Shown here: positions 35,568-45,018 of the stretch, in pieces
How positions within the stretch are numbered: the stretch's first letter is position 1
Layout of the letters: each line of letters starts with the position of its first letter
Assembly: GCF_041449215.1 (NCBI RefSeq)
Contig: NZ_JBGNFV010000001.1
Coordinates: forward strand, 1,773,001 to 1,837,000
Origin: Roseivirga sp. BDSF3-8
GTDB lineage: Bacteria > Bacteroidota > Bacteroidia > Cytophagales > Cyclobacteriaceae
Direction: 5' to 3'
DNA length: 64,000 bases
Notes under the pieces: generated by a model
What the model was told of the DNA's origin: nothing
Databases searched by the model: none
Seen by the model: only the letters and a program-made list of their open reading frames with translations
Position numbers and translations under genes: made by a program

Positions 35568-36437
35568 GTGAAATTGCCCTACTTAAAAGACGACACCCTC
35601 AATGCCTTCATTAAAAAGGCACTTGAAGAAGACCTTGGAACAGGGTCAGGAGCAGGAGACCACTCATCTCTGGCATCCGTACCTGCCGGTGCAGCCAGCC
35701 AAGCGCGCCTGATCATAAAGCAGGACGGTGTACTTGCCGGAGTGGAAATGGCCCGCGCTATTTTCAGATACGTGGACCGTACCCTGAGCATGGAGGTGCA
35801 CAAAAAAGACGGTGAAAATGTCAACAAAGGTGACATTGCATTTATCATTAGCGGCCCCGCGCGCAGTATTCTCACCGCTGAGCGACTGGCCCTCAATTGC
35901 ATGCAGCGCATGAGTGGTATCGCTACCTATACCCGCGGCCTCAAAAAACTCATTGACGGTACCGGTGCACGCCTGCTGGACACCCGCAAGACCACGCCTA
36001 ACTTCCGGATAGCGGAAAAATGGGCTGTGGCTATTGGTGGCGGAACAAACCATCGGTTCGGTCTGTATGATATGGTCATGTTAAAGGATAATCATATTGA
36101 TTTTGGTGGAGGCATAAGGAAGACGGTGGCCGCTACCAGCGAGTATCTGGAAGAGAATGACCTGGACCTGAAAATCGAAGTGGAAACGCGCAATCTGGAT
36201 GAAGTACGTGAAGCAATTTCAACGAACCAGGTAGATACTATTCTCCTGGACAATATGACACCTGAAACTATGGCTGAAGCTGTTAAGATTATTGATGGCT
36301 GCTGCCTGACTGAAGCTTCGGGCGGGATTACGGAGCAAAACATTCGCGCTGCAGCCGAATCAGGTGTGAACTTTATTTCTGTTGGCGCCCTAACTCATTC
36401 GGCGGGCGTACTGGACATGAGCCTTAAAGCATTTTAA
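35568..36437 (+). CDS. nadC: Nicotinate-nucleotide pyrophosphorylase (carboxylating)
   Basis: This 289-residue enzyme makes nicotinate mononucleotide from quinolinate and PRPP in NAD synthesis. It shows LALNCMQRMSGIAT, then the LLDTRKTTPNFRIAEKWAV quinolinate-binding stretch and later DTILLDNM and EASGGI. The start is GTG at 35568 (GTG AAA TTG CCC), because the N-terminal family residues begin there and no ATG fits. Transcription may start almost at the GTG. The next gene follows in 15 bp. Confidence 0.95.
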   Translation: MKLPYLKDDTLNAFIKKALEEDLGTGSGAGDHSSLASVPAGAASQARLIIKQDGVLAGVEMARAIFRYVDRTLSMEVHKKDGENVNKGDIAFIISGPARSILTAERLALNCMQRMSGIATYTRGLKKLIDGTGARLLDTRKTTPNFRIAEKWAVAIGGGTNHRFGLYDMVMLKDNHIDFGGGIRKTVAATSEYLEENDLDLKIEVETRNLDEVREAISTNQVDTILLDNMTPETMAEAVKIIDGCCLTEASGGITEQNIRAAAESGVNFISVGALTHSAGVLDMSLKAF

Positions 36438-36452
36438 ATATCAGATTTTACG

Positions 36453-36953
36453 ATGATCGTTAAAACGAAAAAATATAAACTCGAGCCTGGTACCTATATA
36501 AAAGCCGCTATGGCCAATATTCTGCGGGAGCAGTGGTGGGTAGGGTTAATATTCCTGGCTATTTGCAGCGGATACTTTTTTGTACCCAGCCACTGGTGGA
36601 TAACCGGTGCGGTTATTGGCCTGATCCTTTACTTCCTGTTCTGGCTTATACAGTTTGCAGGGGTAACTCAGATGGAACAGTCTAAAATACTGTTTGAAAG
36701 AATGAGCTACGAGATAGACAGTCGTCAGGTGCTTATGAAGATAAACCCCCGCCAGGGGATGCCTATCACCTGGGACAATATCAAGAAAGCACGAAAAGGG
36801 GGGGATCACTTTCTACTTATCATCAGTAAGGCGCAAATGATCTATCTGCCTTTCCGCATATTTAATACGGACAATGAGCGGAAATTCACAGAGACAATCT
36901 TAAAAAGAAAGGGTTATATAAAAAGTGATGCCCCGGCAGAAAAAACGAAGTAA
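36453..36953 (+). CDS. YcxB-like membrane protein
   Basis: This 166-residue protein has a cytosolic head, two adjacent membrane helices (about 32-45 and 50-69), and a C-terminal cytosolic domain of YcxB type (YEIDSRQVLMK, then TWDNIKKARKGGDHFLLIIS and YLPFRIF). The family's function is not known. It lies 15 bp after nadC in the same direction, so it is probably co-transcribed. A terminator follows. Confidence 0.75.
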   Translation: MIVKTKKYKLEPGTYIKAAMANILREQWWVGLIFLAICSGYFFVPSHWWITGAVIGLILYFLFWLIQFAGVTQMEQSKILFERMSYEIDSRQVLMKINPRQGMPITWDNIKKARKGGDHFLLIISKAQMIYLPFRIFNTDNERKFTETILKRKGYIKSDAPAEKTK

Positions 36954-36957
36954 AATG

Positions 36958-36977
36958 AAGCGGCTATGAGGCCGCTT
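36958..36977. terminator. Terminator between the YcxB-like and MFS genes
   Basis: AAGCGGC pairs with GCCGCTT around a 6-base loop, followed by seven T on the plus strand. The two flanking genes converge here. Confidence 0.75.
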
Positions 36978-36993
36978 TTTTTATTCTTTGATC

Positions 36994-38262
36994 TCAGTCC
37001 TTTGTCACCAGCTTTTTATAATTCAGTGCCAGCATTAGGCCTGAAAACAGGGTGAAGCAGCCCATGATAAAGTAGGCCCATGTGATATTGCTCCCTTCTG
37101 AGAACCAGGTAAAAGAGAATATTGAGATAAAGATGGTTCTCATCAATACATTGGTAAGGCTAAAGAGGCTGTTTACCCGGCCCACAATGTAGTTGGGCAC
37201 ATGGTTGAATATGTACGTTAGCCGAAGTACCCTGGCTCCGGCATTAGCAAAGCCTATCATAAGGCCCACGGTAAAAAATATCTTCGTGCTCTGAGTGAAT
37301 GCACTCAACCACAGCGCTGTGGTGGCGAGCAGCATCAGCATAATAATAGCTTTGGTTACTTTCATACCCCTTACCAGTGACGAAATGAAAATACCGGCAC
37401 TTAAGGCACCTACTGCATAGAGCATTTCCATTATGCCATATACATCTCCTCCCTCATTCAGGTGTTTGTCTATGTAAATGGGCATCATGGCATTGAGCTT
37501 AACCAGCATTACTACAAAAACGCTGTAGCTGAAAAACCCGAAAAGCAGGATAAGCTTATTCGCCATCAGGTAGCTGAAACCGCTCCTGAGCCGTTTTACA
37601 AATGACCCCAGCTCTACCTCGCGCTCATCATAGGGCACATACTTCATGGCTGCTATCAGGATAAGGGAAAGGCCATATGTACAGGCATCCATAGTAAACA
37701 CCTCGTAGATAGTCCACTTTTCAATTACGATGTTCACGGGTATGGTGATACCTGGCAGGGCCACTTCCGTATGCAGGTTTACCCCCTCCAACAGAACGGC
37801 CGCCAGTGCACCGGCCACGACATTAGTGGACTGCCCGACAATCTCAATCCATGAAGTAATACGGGTATATTGCTCAGGGGGGCTGATCTCTTGGGCAAAG
37901 GCATAGAGATTAGGATAGTGAATATAAAAGCCAAAAAGCGTTATGGCGAATACGATAAGAATGAAAATCTCCGGAAGATCACCGAGGTACCAGCCATACA
38001 GGGCAATGACCCCGACAATAAGGCCTTCCGTCAAATTAGTGCCTAAAAAAACCCTTTTTCGCGGGAAGCGATCTACGATAGTGCCGGCCACCAGGCCCCA
38101 GAACATGGTGAGGAAGGTGATAATAGCATAGGCCAGATTAAACTTATTAGAAAGGTCCTGCTGAGCAAAATACCAGGGAATACTAAGTAATGATACTCCC
38201 TGCGCAAAGCCGGAGATGCCGTTGGCAGTAAAAAGTAGGGCTAGCGCTTTCTTATTCTTCAA
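36994..38262 (-). CDS. MFS transporter
   Basis: This 422-residue protein has about 12 predicted membrane helices. It has an MFS signature after helix 2 (VAGTIVDRFPRKRVFLG) and a long central loop with a cytosolic stretch (YVPYDEREVELGSF) between the two halves. The fold and the YAFAQEISPPEQY region resemble MFS proteins annotated as permeases of unknown substrate. It is divergent from recX and convergent with the YcxB-like gene. Confidence 0.88.
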   Translation of the reverse strand: MKNKKALALLFTANGISGFAQGVSLLSIPWYFAQQDLSNKFNLAYAIITFLTMFWGLVAGTIVDRFPRKRVFLGTNLTEGLIVGVIALYGWYLGDLPEIFILIVFAITLFGFYIHYPNLYAFAQEISPPEQYTRITSWIEIVGQSTNVVAGALAAVLLEGVNLHTEVALPGITIPVNIVIEKWTIYEVFTMDACTYGLSLILIAAMKYVPYDEREVELGSFVKRLRSGFSYLMANKLILLFGFFSYSVFVVMLVKLNAMMPIYIDKHLNEGGDVYGIMEMLYAVGALSAGIFISSLVRGMKVTKAIIMLMLLATTALWLSAFTQSTKIFFTVGLMIGFANAGARVLRLTYIFNHVPNYIVGRVNSLFSLTNVLMRTIFISIFSFTWFSEGSNITWAYFIMGCFTLFSGLMLALNYKKLVTKD

Positions 38263-38306
38263 GTAACCATCAATTTTAAGAGCGCTAATTTACGCAAACC
38301 ACTCAT

Positions 38307-38804
38307 ATGACCAACCGCATGAGTAAAGCAGAAGAAAACCATAACAAAATAATCGCCCAGCTTTGCGACCGTATGGCATCATATTGTGCTTATCGTGAGC
38401 GATCGCCCCGGGAGGTTTTTGATAAAATTAAAAAGGAAGGTGTCTCACAGGAGGTAGCTGAAGAGGTCGTGGAAAAACTTCGTGATGAGGGCTTTCTGAA
38501 TGAGGAACGGTTTGCCTCTGCCTTTGTGCACGATAAATTCAGATTACAGAAATGGGGCCGTATTAAGATTCGTCAGCACCTGCGGGCCCATAAGGTAGAG
38601 CCGACCGTATTGGAGACCTCACTGTATAATGCCACACCGGATGAAGCCTATGAAGAGCTCCTCAATGAGCTATTAATAAAAAAAGCCGCCACTCTGAAGG
38701 GCCAACCGGCATTACAAAAAAAGCAGAAGGTAACCCGCTTTTTGCTTCAACGGGGGTTTGAGAACGAGCTTATCCGTGAGGCTATGGATAATCACCTGCC
38801 ATAG
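38307..38804 (+). CDS. recX: RecX regulatory protein
   Basis: At 165 residues this is normal for RecX. It is a chain of helical repeats (YRERSPREVFDKIKKEGV, LRDEGFLNEERFASAFV, LQKWGRIKIRQHL) typical of the family. RecX binds RecA filaments and restrains recombination. No recA is nearby. The first ATG is accepted, though the ATG four codons later (MSKAEE) is also possible. It is convergent with the DUF4230 gene, 1 bp apart. Confidence 0.9.
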   Translation: MTNRMSKAEENHNKIIAQLCDRMASYCAYRERSPREVFDKIKKEGVSQEVAEEVVEKLRDEGFLNEERFASAFVHDKFRLQKWGRIKIRQHLRAHKVEPTVLETSLYNATPDEAYEELLNELLIKKAATLKGQPALQKKQKVTRFLLQRGFENELIREAMDNHLP

Positions 38805-38805
38805 G

Positions 38806-39462
38806 TCAGTTTCTCACAGGTGGCTCCAGGTAGGTGGGCGCCACTTGTTCAGGAAAGCGGAGTATCACATGCTTACCTGTCATTTGTTCCAGTAATGGCA
38901 CCAGTACCTGTTCGGCTCCGGTTTTTGTTTGTTCGAGTATTCCGCCTTTTATGGCAGATATTTTGACCTGCCGTTCTGCTTCACGGTAGGCTCTCTGCAC
39001 CAAATTACCGGAGGGATTTTCCATCCATAGGGCTTTATCCAGCGAGTATACCTTTGAGTTCTGAAGGTTAACTTTAAAATAGCAAAGCTCAGGCTCAGGT
39101 AACTGTATGATCATGGTGTCGCCTTCCTGGTAAATATCCGAAGCTATAATGCGGGTAAGGTCTACACAGCCAGCCGCCTCTCCACTAGTAACTACGAGAA
39201 TCTTACTATCCGGAACCGGGAATATGCCAAGATAGGAATCATTCCTTTTTTTGACCTCAACCACCTCCTGCATGGTAAATTTTACCAGTTCTAGTTTACC
39301 CATTGTCTCCATTCTCCTGAGTATGGTACCTGTCTCAACCGTAGTAGGGTCCTCACTACGGTTATTACCCAGGGTAACTTTCACATACTCCCACCCCAGA
39401 TATAACAGGAAGAGAATTCCGGCAATGAGAAAAAGCTTTATAATGAGACGTATAAGTTTCAT
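38806..39462 (-). CDS. DUF4230 family membrane-anchored protein
   Basis: This 218-residue protein has one N-terminal membrane helix (residues 5-25) and an exported beta/alpha domain. The VETGTILRRMETMGKLELVKF and LVVTSGEAAGCVDLTRI blocks are typical of DUF4230. The function is unknown. The ATG gives the usual length. It is followed upstream by the flavin oxidoreductase gene on the same strand (23 bp), so they may be co-transcribed. Confidence 0.85.
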   Translation of the reverse strand: MKLIRLIIKLFLIAGILFLLYLGWEYVKVTLGNNRSEDPTTVETGTILRRMETMGKLELVKFTMQEVVEVKKRNDSYLGIFPVPDSKILVVTSGEAAGCVDLTRIIASDIYQEGDTMIIQLPEPELCYFKVNLQNSKVYSLDKALWMENPSGNLVQRAYREAERQVKISAIKGGILEQTKTGAEQVLVPLLEQMTGKHVILRFPEQVAPTYLEPPVRN

Positions 39463-39485
39463 GCGCTATAGCTGAAGCTGTACAG

Positions 39486-40493
39486 TTATTTGGTGTCTAT
39501 AACACTGGCGGTTCGTATTTGATAGTATTCATTTACAATTCTGTCAACTACTGCTGCCACTGGTTCTATACTGTTCACGTGAGCAATAGAAGGACCGGCA
39601 CACCATACGGACTTATACGTAGCACTAAATGCGGCGTTTTGGAGCAGTTTCATCCCTTTATAAAAAGTCAGCATTTTTGCCCACTTCTTCAGTCTCTTAT
39701 TGCTGTTAAGTATCCTTTCGAGGAGGTTTTGGCTGGTACCGATCTCCTGTACATAGGGTGTATTAATCACTGTGCATGGTGTACCACTTAACTTAGTGGT
39801 CATAACAATGTCACCGGCCCCATAGTCTACTACTGCCTGCTTATAATCATCACTCACCCGGCTTTCTACAGTAGCGATAAAAGGGCTTCCCATGCTTATG
39901 CCACATGCCCCAAGCTTAAGCATTCTGTCCAGCCCGGCTCCTGTGCCCACGCCTCCGGCGGAAATAACAGGGATGCTACATACTTCTCTCAAAGCAGGGA
40001 TCAGTTCCTCCGGCGATAGCTTGCCTGCATGCCCACCGGCTTCGTTATTTACAGCGATGAGGGCATCAGCCCCCAGGTCTTCCACCCGGGTGGCATAGGC
40101 AGTGTCTGTCACATCACAAAACACTTTGACTCCCTCTCTTTTACTTTCTTCTATGACTTCAGCGGGGCTTCCCAGAGAGGTGATAAAATAGTCTACCCCC
40201 TCGTCTATACAGGCATGAAGCTGCTCCCGCATTTTATAGTTAGACTTATTTACGATGAGGTTAATGCCCACAGGGCCGTCACCGTTCTCCTTCATGTCTC
40301 GTAAGGCCTCTTTTAACTGAGAAATACTACGGTAATTCAGTGCAGGCATGGCCCCTGTAATGCCCGCACTACCAGCAGCCTTCACCATAGCGGCATTAGA
40401 TACCAGAAACATCGGAGCCATGATAACGGGATATTTGATATCCAGCATCCTCGTCAGCTCGGTAGGTATAGCAAAGTCTTCAGGGGTTTTCAT
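39486..40493 (-). CDS. NAD(P)H-dependent flavin oxidoreductase / nitronate monooxygenase family
   Basis: This 335-residue protein is an FMN-binding TIM barrel. It starts KYPVIMAPMFLVSNAAMVKAAG and has the AVNNEAGGHAGKL and ISAGGVGTGAGLDRMLKLGACGISMGSPF blocks of the 2-nitropropane dioxygenase family. These oxidise alkyl nitronates or reduce quinones and enoyl groups; the exact substrate is not evident. It is cytosolic. It shares a strand and a short gap with the DUF4230 gene. Confidence 0.9.
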   Translation of the reverse strand: MKTPEDFAIPTELTRMLDIKYPVIMAPMFLVSNAAMVKAAGSAGITGAMPALNYRSISQLKEALRDMKENGDGPVGINLIVNKSNYKMREQLHACIDEGVDYFITSLGSPAEVIEESKREGVKVFCDVTDTAYATRVEDLGADALIAVNNEAGGHAGKLSPEELIPALREVCSIPVISAGGVGTGAGLDRMLKLGACGISMGSPFIATVESRVSDDYKQAVVDYGAGDIVMTTKLSGTPCTVINTPYVQEIGTSQNLLERILNSNKRLKKWAKMLTFYKGMKLLQNAAFSATYKSVWCAGPSIAHVNSIEPVAAVVDRIVNEYYQIRTASVIDTK

Positions 40494-40601
40494 ATCTGAA
40501 ATGTAAGGGTAAAACTCCTGGTAATATACTACTTCCCAACTAAATGGCCATTTTGCTGGTTCCCGCTTGGCGATACGTATCTCACACCATATCTTTCAGG
40601 A

Positions 40602-41627
40602 GTGAAAGGAAGATTTCATGACATGGTTAATCTGGGGGGCAAGCTTACTGTCCGACGCGTGCTTAATGCCGCAAAGGTGCTGGGCAGCTACTACCGGTCA
40701 AGGCTATCCGGCAAGCCCATATTGAGTGGTATGCCTGTTGCCCTGTCTGTAGAACCGACGACGCATTGTAACTTGCGCTGCCCTGAGTGCCCCAGCGGTC
40801 TGCGAAAATTCAGCCGCCCTACCGGTATGCTGACTGTCGATCTTTTCCGGAAGGTAATAGACGAGCTATCTCCGGACCTGCTTTACCTGTTGCTCTATTT
40901 TCAAGGTGAGCCCTACCTTCATCCACAGTTTTCCGAACTTGTGAATTATGCCAGCCGCAAAGGCATATACACTGCTACCAGCACTAATGCCCACTATCTT
41001 ACTGATGCCCGGTGCCGTAGTACAATCGAATCAGGGCTGGATCGCTTAATCATAAGCATAGACGGCGCCACCCAGGAGACCTACGAGTCTTACCGGATCG
41101 GAGGATCTCTGGAAAAAGTACTGGAGGGGACGAAAAGGCTGGTGGAATGGAAAAGGAAGCTCAAAAGCAACACCCCACATATAATCTTTCAGTTTTTGGT
41201 GGTTAAACCTAATGAGCACGAAACGGAAGAGGTGAAAAGGCTGGCATCAGAGGCGGGCGTTGATGAAATACGCTTTAAAACGGCCCAGATCTATGACTAT
41301 GAAAATGGGTCACCCCTCATTCCCACCATCGATAAATACAGCCGGTATAAGCGGAAGAATGATGGTAGGTGGGAGTTAAAAAATAAAATGCTTAACCAAT
41401 GCTGGAAAATGTGGCACAGTTCAGTGGTTACCTGGGATGGCCGCGTAGTTCCCTGTTGCTTTGATAAAGACGCTACTCACGTATTCGGCAGTGTGGAAGA
41501 GAACTCTACGTTTAAAGAGATATGGCAATCCGGATCTTATGATGCATTCCGAAAGGCCCTGCTCACCTCCAGAAGCGAAATTGATATCTGTAAAAACTGT
41601 ACAGAGGGCACCAAAGTATGGGCCTGA
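40602..41627 (+). CDS. Radical SAM/SPASM domain protein
   Basis: This 341-residue protein (numbered from a GTG start) has the CxxxCxxC cluster in THCNLRCPEC (Cys56, 60, 63) for the [4Fe-4S]-SAM centre. A C-terminal SPASM region has CWKMWHSSVVTWDGRVVPCC and CKNC for a further cluster. Family members modify peptides, proteins or sugars, but no precursor peptide or partner gene was found beside it. The ATG at 40623 (MVNLGG) is an alternative start that leaves all motifs intact. Confidence 0.9.
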   Translation: MKGRFHDMVNLGGKLTVRRVLNAAKVLGSYYRSRLSGKPILSGMPVALSVEPTTHCNLRCPECPSGLRKFSRPTGMLTVDLFRKVIDELSPDLLYLLLYFQGEPYLHPQFSELVNYASRKGIYTATSTNAHYLTDARCRSTIESGLDRLIISIDGATQETYESYRIGGSLEKVLEGTKRLVEWKRKLKSNTPHIIFQFLVVKPNEHETEEVKRLASEAGVDEIRFKTAQIYDYENGSPLIPTIDKYSRYKRKNDGRWELKNKMLNQCWKMWHSSVVTWDGRVVPCCFDKDATHVFGSVEENSTFKEIWQSGSYDAFRKALLTSRSEIDICKNCTEGTKVWA

Positions 41628-41633
41628 AGCGCC

Positions 41634-41837
41634 TCAGGCCTCGGCTGTTGCCTTTTGAAGTTTCCGGTCCTTCTCCATCTTCTTTTCAAGGGACTTAAAG
41701 TCCACAGCCCCACATCCCTTGCAAGCGGTACCGCAAGGGCTGTCATTATCACCAGAGGGTACACTGGCAAAAAACGTACGCAATAAGTAGAAAAGTGCTA
41801 CGCCGAAGAGAATAAATACGCCTATTTCCTGGATCAT
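41634..41837 (-). CDS. FeoB-associated-type Cys-rich membrane protein
   Basis: This 67-residue protein has one N-terminal membrane helix (about 4-24) and a compact Cys cluster (PCGTACKGCG), then a charged tail. This layout is that of the small Cys-rich proteins often found with FeoB iron transporters. No feoA or feoB is in the window. Here it lies at the end of the rsmI-lnt-suhB run, 15 bp after suhB. Confidence 0.75.
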   Translation of the reverse strand: MIQEIGVFILFGVALFYLLRTFFASVPSGDNDSPCGTACKGCGAVDFKSLEKKMEKDRKLQKATAEA

Positions 41838-41852
41838 ATACGTGATGAACGG

Positions 41853-42671
41853 TTAGCTTTTCATTCTGGTTTCATCTTCGGGCCACTGTTTCCTGATCAC
41901 AGACAGAATGTCATTATGCAGGGCATTTGCGGCTACGATCTGACCTCCAAACAGATATTGATCTCCCCCTGTGAAATCGGAGAGCTCTCCACCTGCCTCC
42001 TTTACCAGCAGTATTCCGGCTGCTACATCCCATGGCTTCAGTCCATACTCAAAGAAACCTTCGAAGCGCCCACAAGCCGTATAGGCCAGGTCTATGGCAG
42101 CACTACCTATTCGCCGAACCCCGTGAGTACTTCGCATAAATTCGGTAAGTACATCCAGGTACTGGGGCATATGATCAAATTTTGCATAAGGAAACCCCGT
42201 GGCAATAAGGCCGGACTCAAGGCGGGCTGCCTGAGAAACCCTGATGGGCTTATCATTAAGCCAGGCACCTGACCCTTTCAGAGCAGAAAAACATTCGTCT
42301 CCTATTACTTCATAAACAACACCAAGGGTGAGTTCACCAGCATCATAGAGGGCAATGCTTACCGCAAAGGCCGGGATACCATGCACAAAGTTTGTCGTGC
42401 CATCCAGGGGGTCAATGATCCAGTTAGGTCCTTCAGGGTTTTGCTCACCAGTACCTTCTTCTGCAATAAATCCCGCTCCGGGAAGCACACCTTTCAGCCC
42501 TTCTACTATAATCTTTTCGGCCGTTTTGTCCACATAGCTTACCAGGTCATTAAAGCCTTTATGCTCTACGGCATCCCGGTCAAAGCTTTCACTTTCTTTC
42601 CTGATAAAAGAACCGGCTTCTTTGGCTACAGCCACTACTTTATGCAGTATATCTATAGAAGGTATCGTCAT
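41853..42671 (-). CDS. suhB: Inositol-1-monophosphatase family
   Basis: This 272-residue protein has FIAEEGTG near residue 68 and the metal-binding WIIDPLDGTTNFVHG motif near residue 84. The C-terminal motif is GLKPWDVAAGILLVKEAGG. These are the two metal and catalytic motifs of inositol monophosphatases. In bacteria the SuhB type can also act in ribosomal RNA transcription. The gene's start is 2 bp from the end of lnt, so it is in one operon with it. Confidence 0.92.
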   Translation of the reverse strand: MTIPSIDILHKVVAVAKEAGSFIRKESESFDRDAVEHKGFNDLVSYVDKTAEKIIVEGLKGVLPGAGFIAEEGTGEQNPEGPNWIIDPLDGTTNFVHGIPAFAVSIALYDAGELTLGVVYEVIGDECFSALKGSGAWLNDKPIRVSQAARLESGLIATGFPYAKFDHMPQYLDVLTEFMRSTHGVRRIGSAAIDLAYTACGRFEGFFEYGLKPWDVAAGILLVKEAGGELSDFTGGDQYLFGGQIVAANALHNDILSVIRKQWPEDETRMKS

Positions 42672-42672
42672 G

Positions 42673-44301
42673 CTACACTATTCTTTTTCTTACAAATGCG
42701 GCCAGAAATACAAACACTGACAGCCAAGCTGCCGTGCGGGCCAGATAATCACCATGCTTGCTATAGAATGTCAGGTCTTCCCTTGCCAGTATGGTATCTT
42801 TGATCACAGCCTGCGTATAAAATTCTGTAGGCTTATGTATGTCCCCTTTTTGATCAATAAAAGCACTGATGCCTGTATTAGCACTGCGGGCGATACTACG
42901 CCTGTTTTCTATAGCCCGCAGGGAAGCATAATGCAGGTGTTGCTTATACCCATCCGAATCACCCCACCATGCATCATTGGTAATGATGAAGATAAGATTG
43001 GCGCCATTCCTTACGAAACGGCTCATAAAGTCACCATAGATAGACTCATAGCAAACAGAAGGGGCTACACCAATGCTATCAGAGTTATAAAACACCGTAC
43101 GCTCTTTTTGGCGGCCAAAACCGCCACTGGTACCGCCAAGGTCAAAAATAACTTCACTGATAACACCCAGTACCTGTGGGTAGGGCATAATTTCTACTCC
43201 TGGTACCAGCTTGGATTTATGATAAGCTACACTCTCGTTCTTATTTCCTACGAAGAGGGCTGTGTTAAACACATCATAATAAATGTCTGCATTACGCGAA
43301 CGTCTTGCTGTGGGAGGGGCATCGGCTTGTGACCGGTAAACGATCTGTGTGGTAACCCCCGTCACCATCGCAGCCTGCGGATGCCTGGCCTTAAACCTTT
43401 TGATTTGCCTGATGATAGGGTCTATTTCAAGCGCATCTTCATTAATTTGTTTATCTATGGCTGTTTCAGGCCATACGACAAAGTCCGTTTCAGGGGTGAT
43501 CTTTGACTCAGATAAGCCTGTAAAGCGCCTTACCTGTTCATCGAAGGGGATAAAGTTGACTGTACCCACAAACTTTTCCGTGTATGGATCTATGTTAGGT
43601 TGTAGCACCACTACTTCAGTAGGGGTACCCTGCTCTTCATAACCATAGTAAACATACAAGCTTATGCCCATCGGAATCATAATCCAGATGAGGGTATAAA
43701 TCAGGCTTCGCCAGCGAATAATACCCTTGAAAATGGCATCCCCATAAAAGAACACAAAGTAAAAAGCCAGGTTAGCGAGTAAAATCCAAAGCGTCCCGCC
43801 GAATACTCCCGTGTACTCATACCATTGTATCCATGATACCCGCATGGCAAAACCATTACCAAGCGTAAGCCAAGGCCAGCTCAGATCCCAGTTCAGGTGT
43901 ATGTATTCGAATGTGATCCAATAAAGAATGAGGCCAAAATACCCCCATCCGGCACCCGCCGCTCTTTTGGTATATCGAAATAAAAGCCAGGGCAGACACA
44001 TTAGCAGGCTGTTTGCCAGCACCATAGCTACCATGCCTACTGAAGTAGCATAATACACCCACCAGGTGGTGAGGAGGTTTGACAAGAAAAAGCTCAGATA
44101 TAGGTACCAAAAGAACTTACGTCCTGCCTTAGGCTTTTCTGATTGCGCATAAAAGTCCTCCAGGGCTAATAAAGGGGCATATGCTATGAACAACAAAAAT
44201 GTAAGGGGCATGGTAGGCCATGCCAGCCAGAACATAAGGGACGACGAAAGGGCCAGTACAAGCGGGTATACCTGGCTACTTCTTACCTTGGACGCAAACA
44301 A
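42673..44301 (-). CDS. lnt: Apolipoprotein N-acyltransferase
   Basis: This 542-residue protein has about eight membrane helices and a nitrilase-like periplasmic domain. The catalytic triad is visible as Glu in VVWPETAID, Lys in HKSKLVPGVE and Cys in APSVCYESIYGD. It adds the third acyl chain to lipoproteins, which suits a genome with many of them. Its start overlaps the end of rsmI by 26 bp, so translation is coupled. Confidence 0.94.
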   Translation of the reverse strand: MFASKVRSSQVYPLVLALSSSLMFWLAWPTMPLTFLLFIAYAPLLALEDFYAQSEKPKAGRKFFWYLYLSFFLSNLLTTWWVYYATSVGMVAMVLANSLLMCLPWLLFRYTKRAAGAGWGYFGLILYWITFEYIHLNWDLSWPWLTLGNGFAMRVSWIQWYEYTGVFGGTLWILLANLAFYFVFFYGDAIFKGIIRWRSLIYTLIWIMIPMGISLYVYYGYEEQGTPTEVVVLQPNIDPYTEKFVGTVNFIPFDEQVRRFTGLSESKITPETDFVVWPETAIDKQINEDALEIDPIIRQIKRFKARHPQAAMVTGVTTQIVYRSQADAPPTARRSRNADIYYDVFNTALFVGNKNESVAYHKSKLVPGVEIMPYPQVLGVISEVIFDLGGTSGGFGRQKERTVFYNSDSIGVAPSVCYESIYGDFMSRFVRNGANLIFIITNDAWWGDSDGYKQHLHYASLRAIENRRSIARSANTGISAFIDQKGDIHKPTEFYTQAVIKDTILAREDLTFYSKHGDYLARTAAWLSVFVFLAAFVRKRIV

Positions 44302-44965
44302 CGATCTCTCCTTTTATAGGGTGTTCGGTAAAATATTCGATTAGCTCCTGCAGGGTGCCATTTTTCGTTTCCTCATACATTTTGGTGAGTTCACGGCTAA
44401 CCGAAGCAGGTCTGTCTGCCCCCATAGCTTCAGCCATCTGTTGCAGCATCTTAAGCAAACGGTGAGGGCTTTCATAAAACACCATTGTACGTTCTTCCTC
44501 TACCAGATTTTTTATCCGTGTCTGCCTGCCTTTTTTATGAGGTAAAAATCCTTCAAATGTAAATCGATCATTAGGTAAGCCGGATTTTACGAGGGCAGGT
44601 ATAAAAGCCACTGGCCCGGGCAAACATTCAATTTTCAAATCATGCTCCAGGCAGTGACGCACCAATAAAAAACCAGGGTCAGAAATACCCGGAGTACCCG
44701 CATCGCTAATAAGCGCCAGCTTTTCCCCTCCCTTCATACGTTCCACAAAGCGTTCAGCACTTTGATGTTCATTAAAGGCATGATAGCTCTGAAGGGGTTT
44801 TCGGATATGAAGGTGCTTTAAAAGTTTTCCGCTGGTGCGGGTGTCTTCTGCCAGTATGGTGTCCACCTCACCCAGTATCCGTACGGCGCGGTAGGTGATA
44901 TCCTCCAGGTTTCCTATGGGGGTAGGTACTAAATATAATGAAGTGTCCTCCTGCATTACGGCCAA
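44276..44965 (-). CDS. rsmI: 16S rRNA cytidine-1402 2'-O-methyltransferase
   Basis: This 229-residue protein has LYLVPTPIGNLEDITYRA near the start, then LAEDTRTSGKLL and LISDAGTPGISDPG, all RsmI signatures of the tetrapyrrole-methylase fold. It methylates C1402 of 16S rRNA using SAM. A second ATG (MQEDTS) at codon 4 is possible. It is first in the rsmI-lnt-suhB operon. Confidence 0.94.
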   Translation of the reverse strand: MAVMQEDTSLYLVPTPIGNLEDITYRAVRILGEVDTILAEDTRTSGKLLKHLHIRKPLQSYHAFNEHQSAERFVERMKGGEKLALISDAGTPGISDPGFLLVRHCLEHDLKIECLPGPVAFIPALVKSGLPNDRFTFEGFLPHKKGRQTRIKNLVEEERTMVFYESPHRLLKMLQQMAEAMGADRPASVSRELTKMYEETKNGTLQELIEYFTEHPIKGEIVVCVQGKK

Positions 44966-45018
44966 ATGTACGGAATTTTTATTGTCCGGTCAGAATCGAA
45001 GGACTCTCAAGTTCACAC

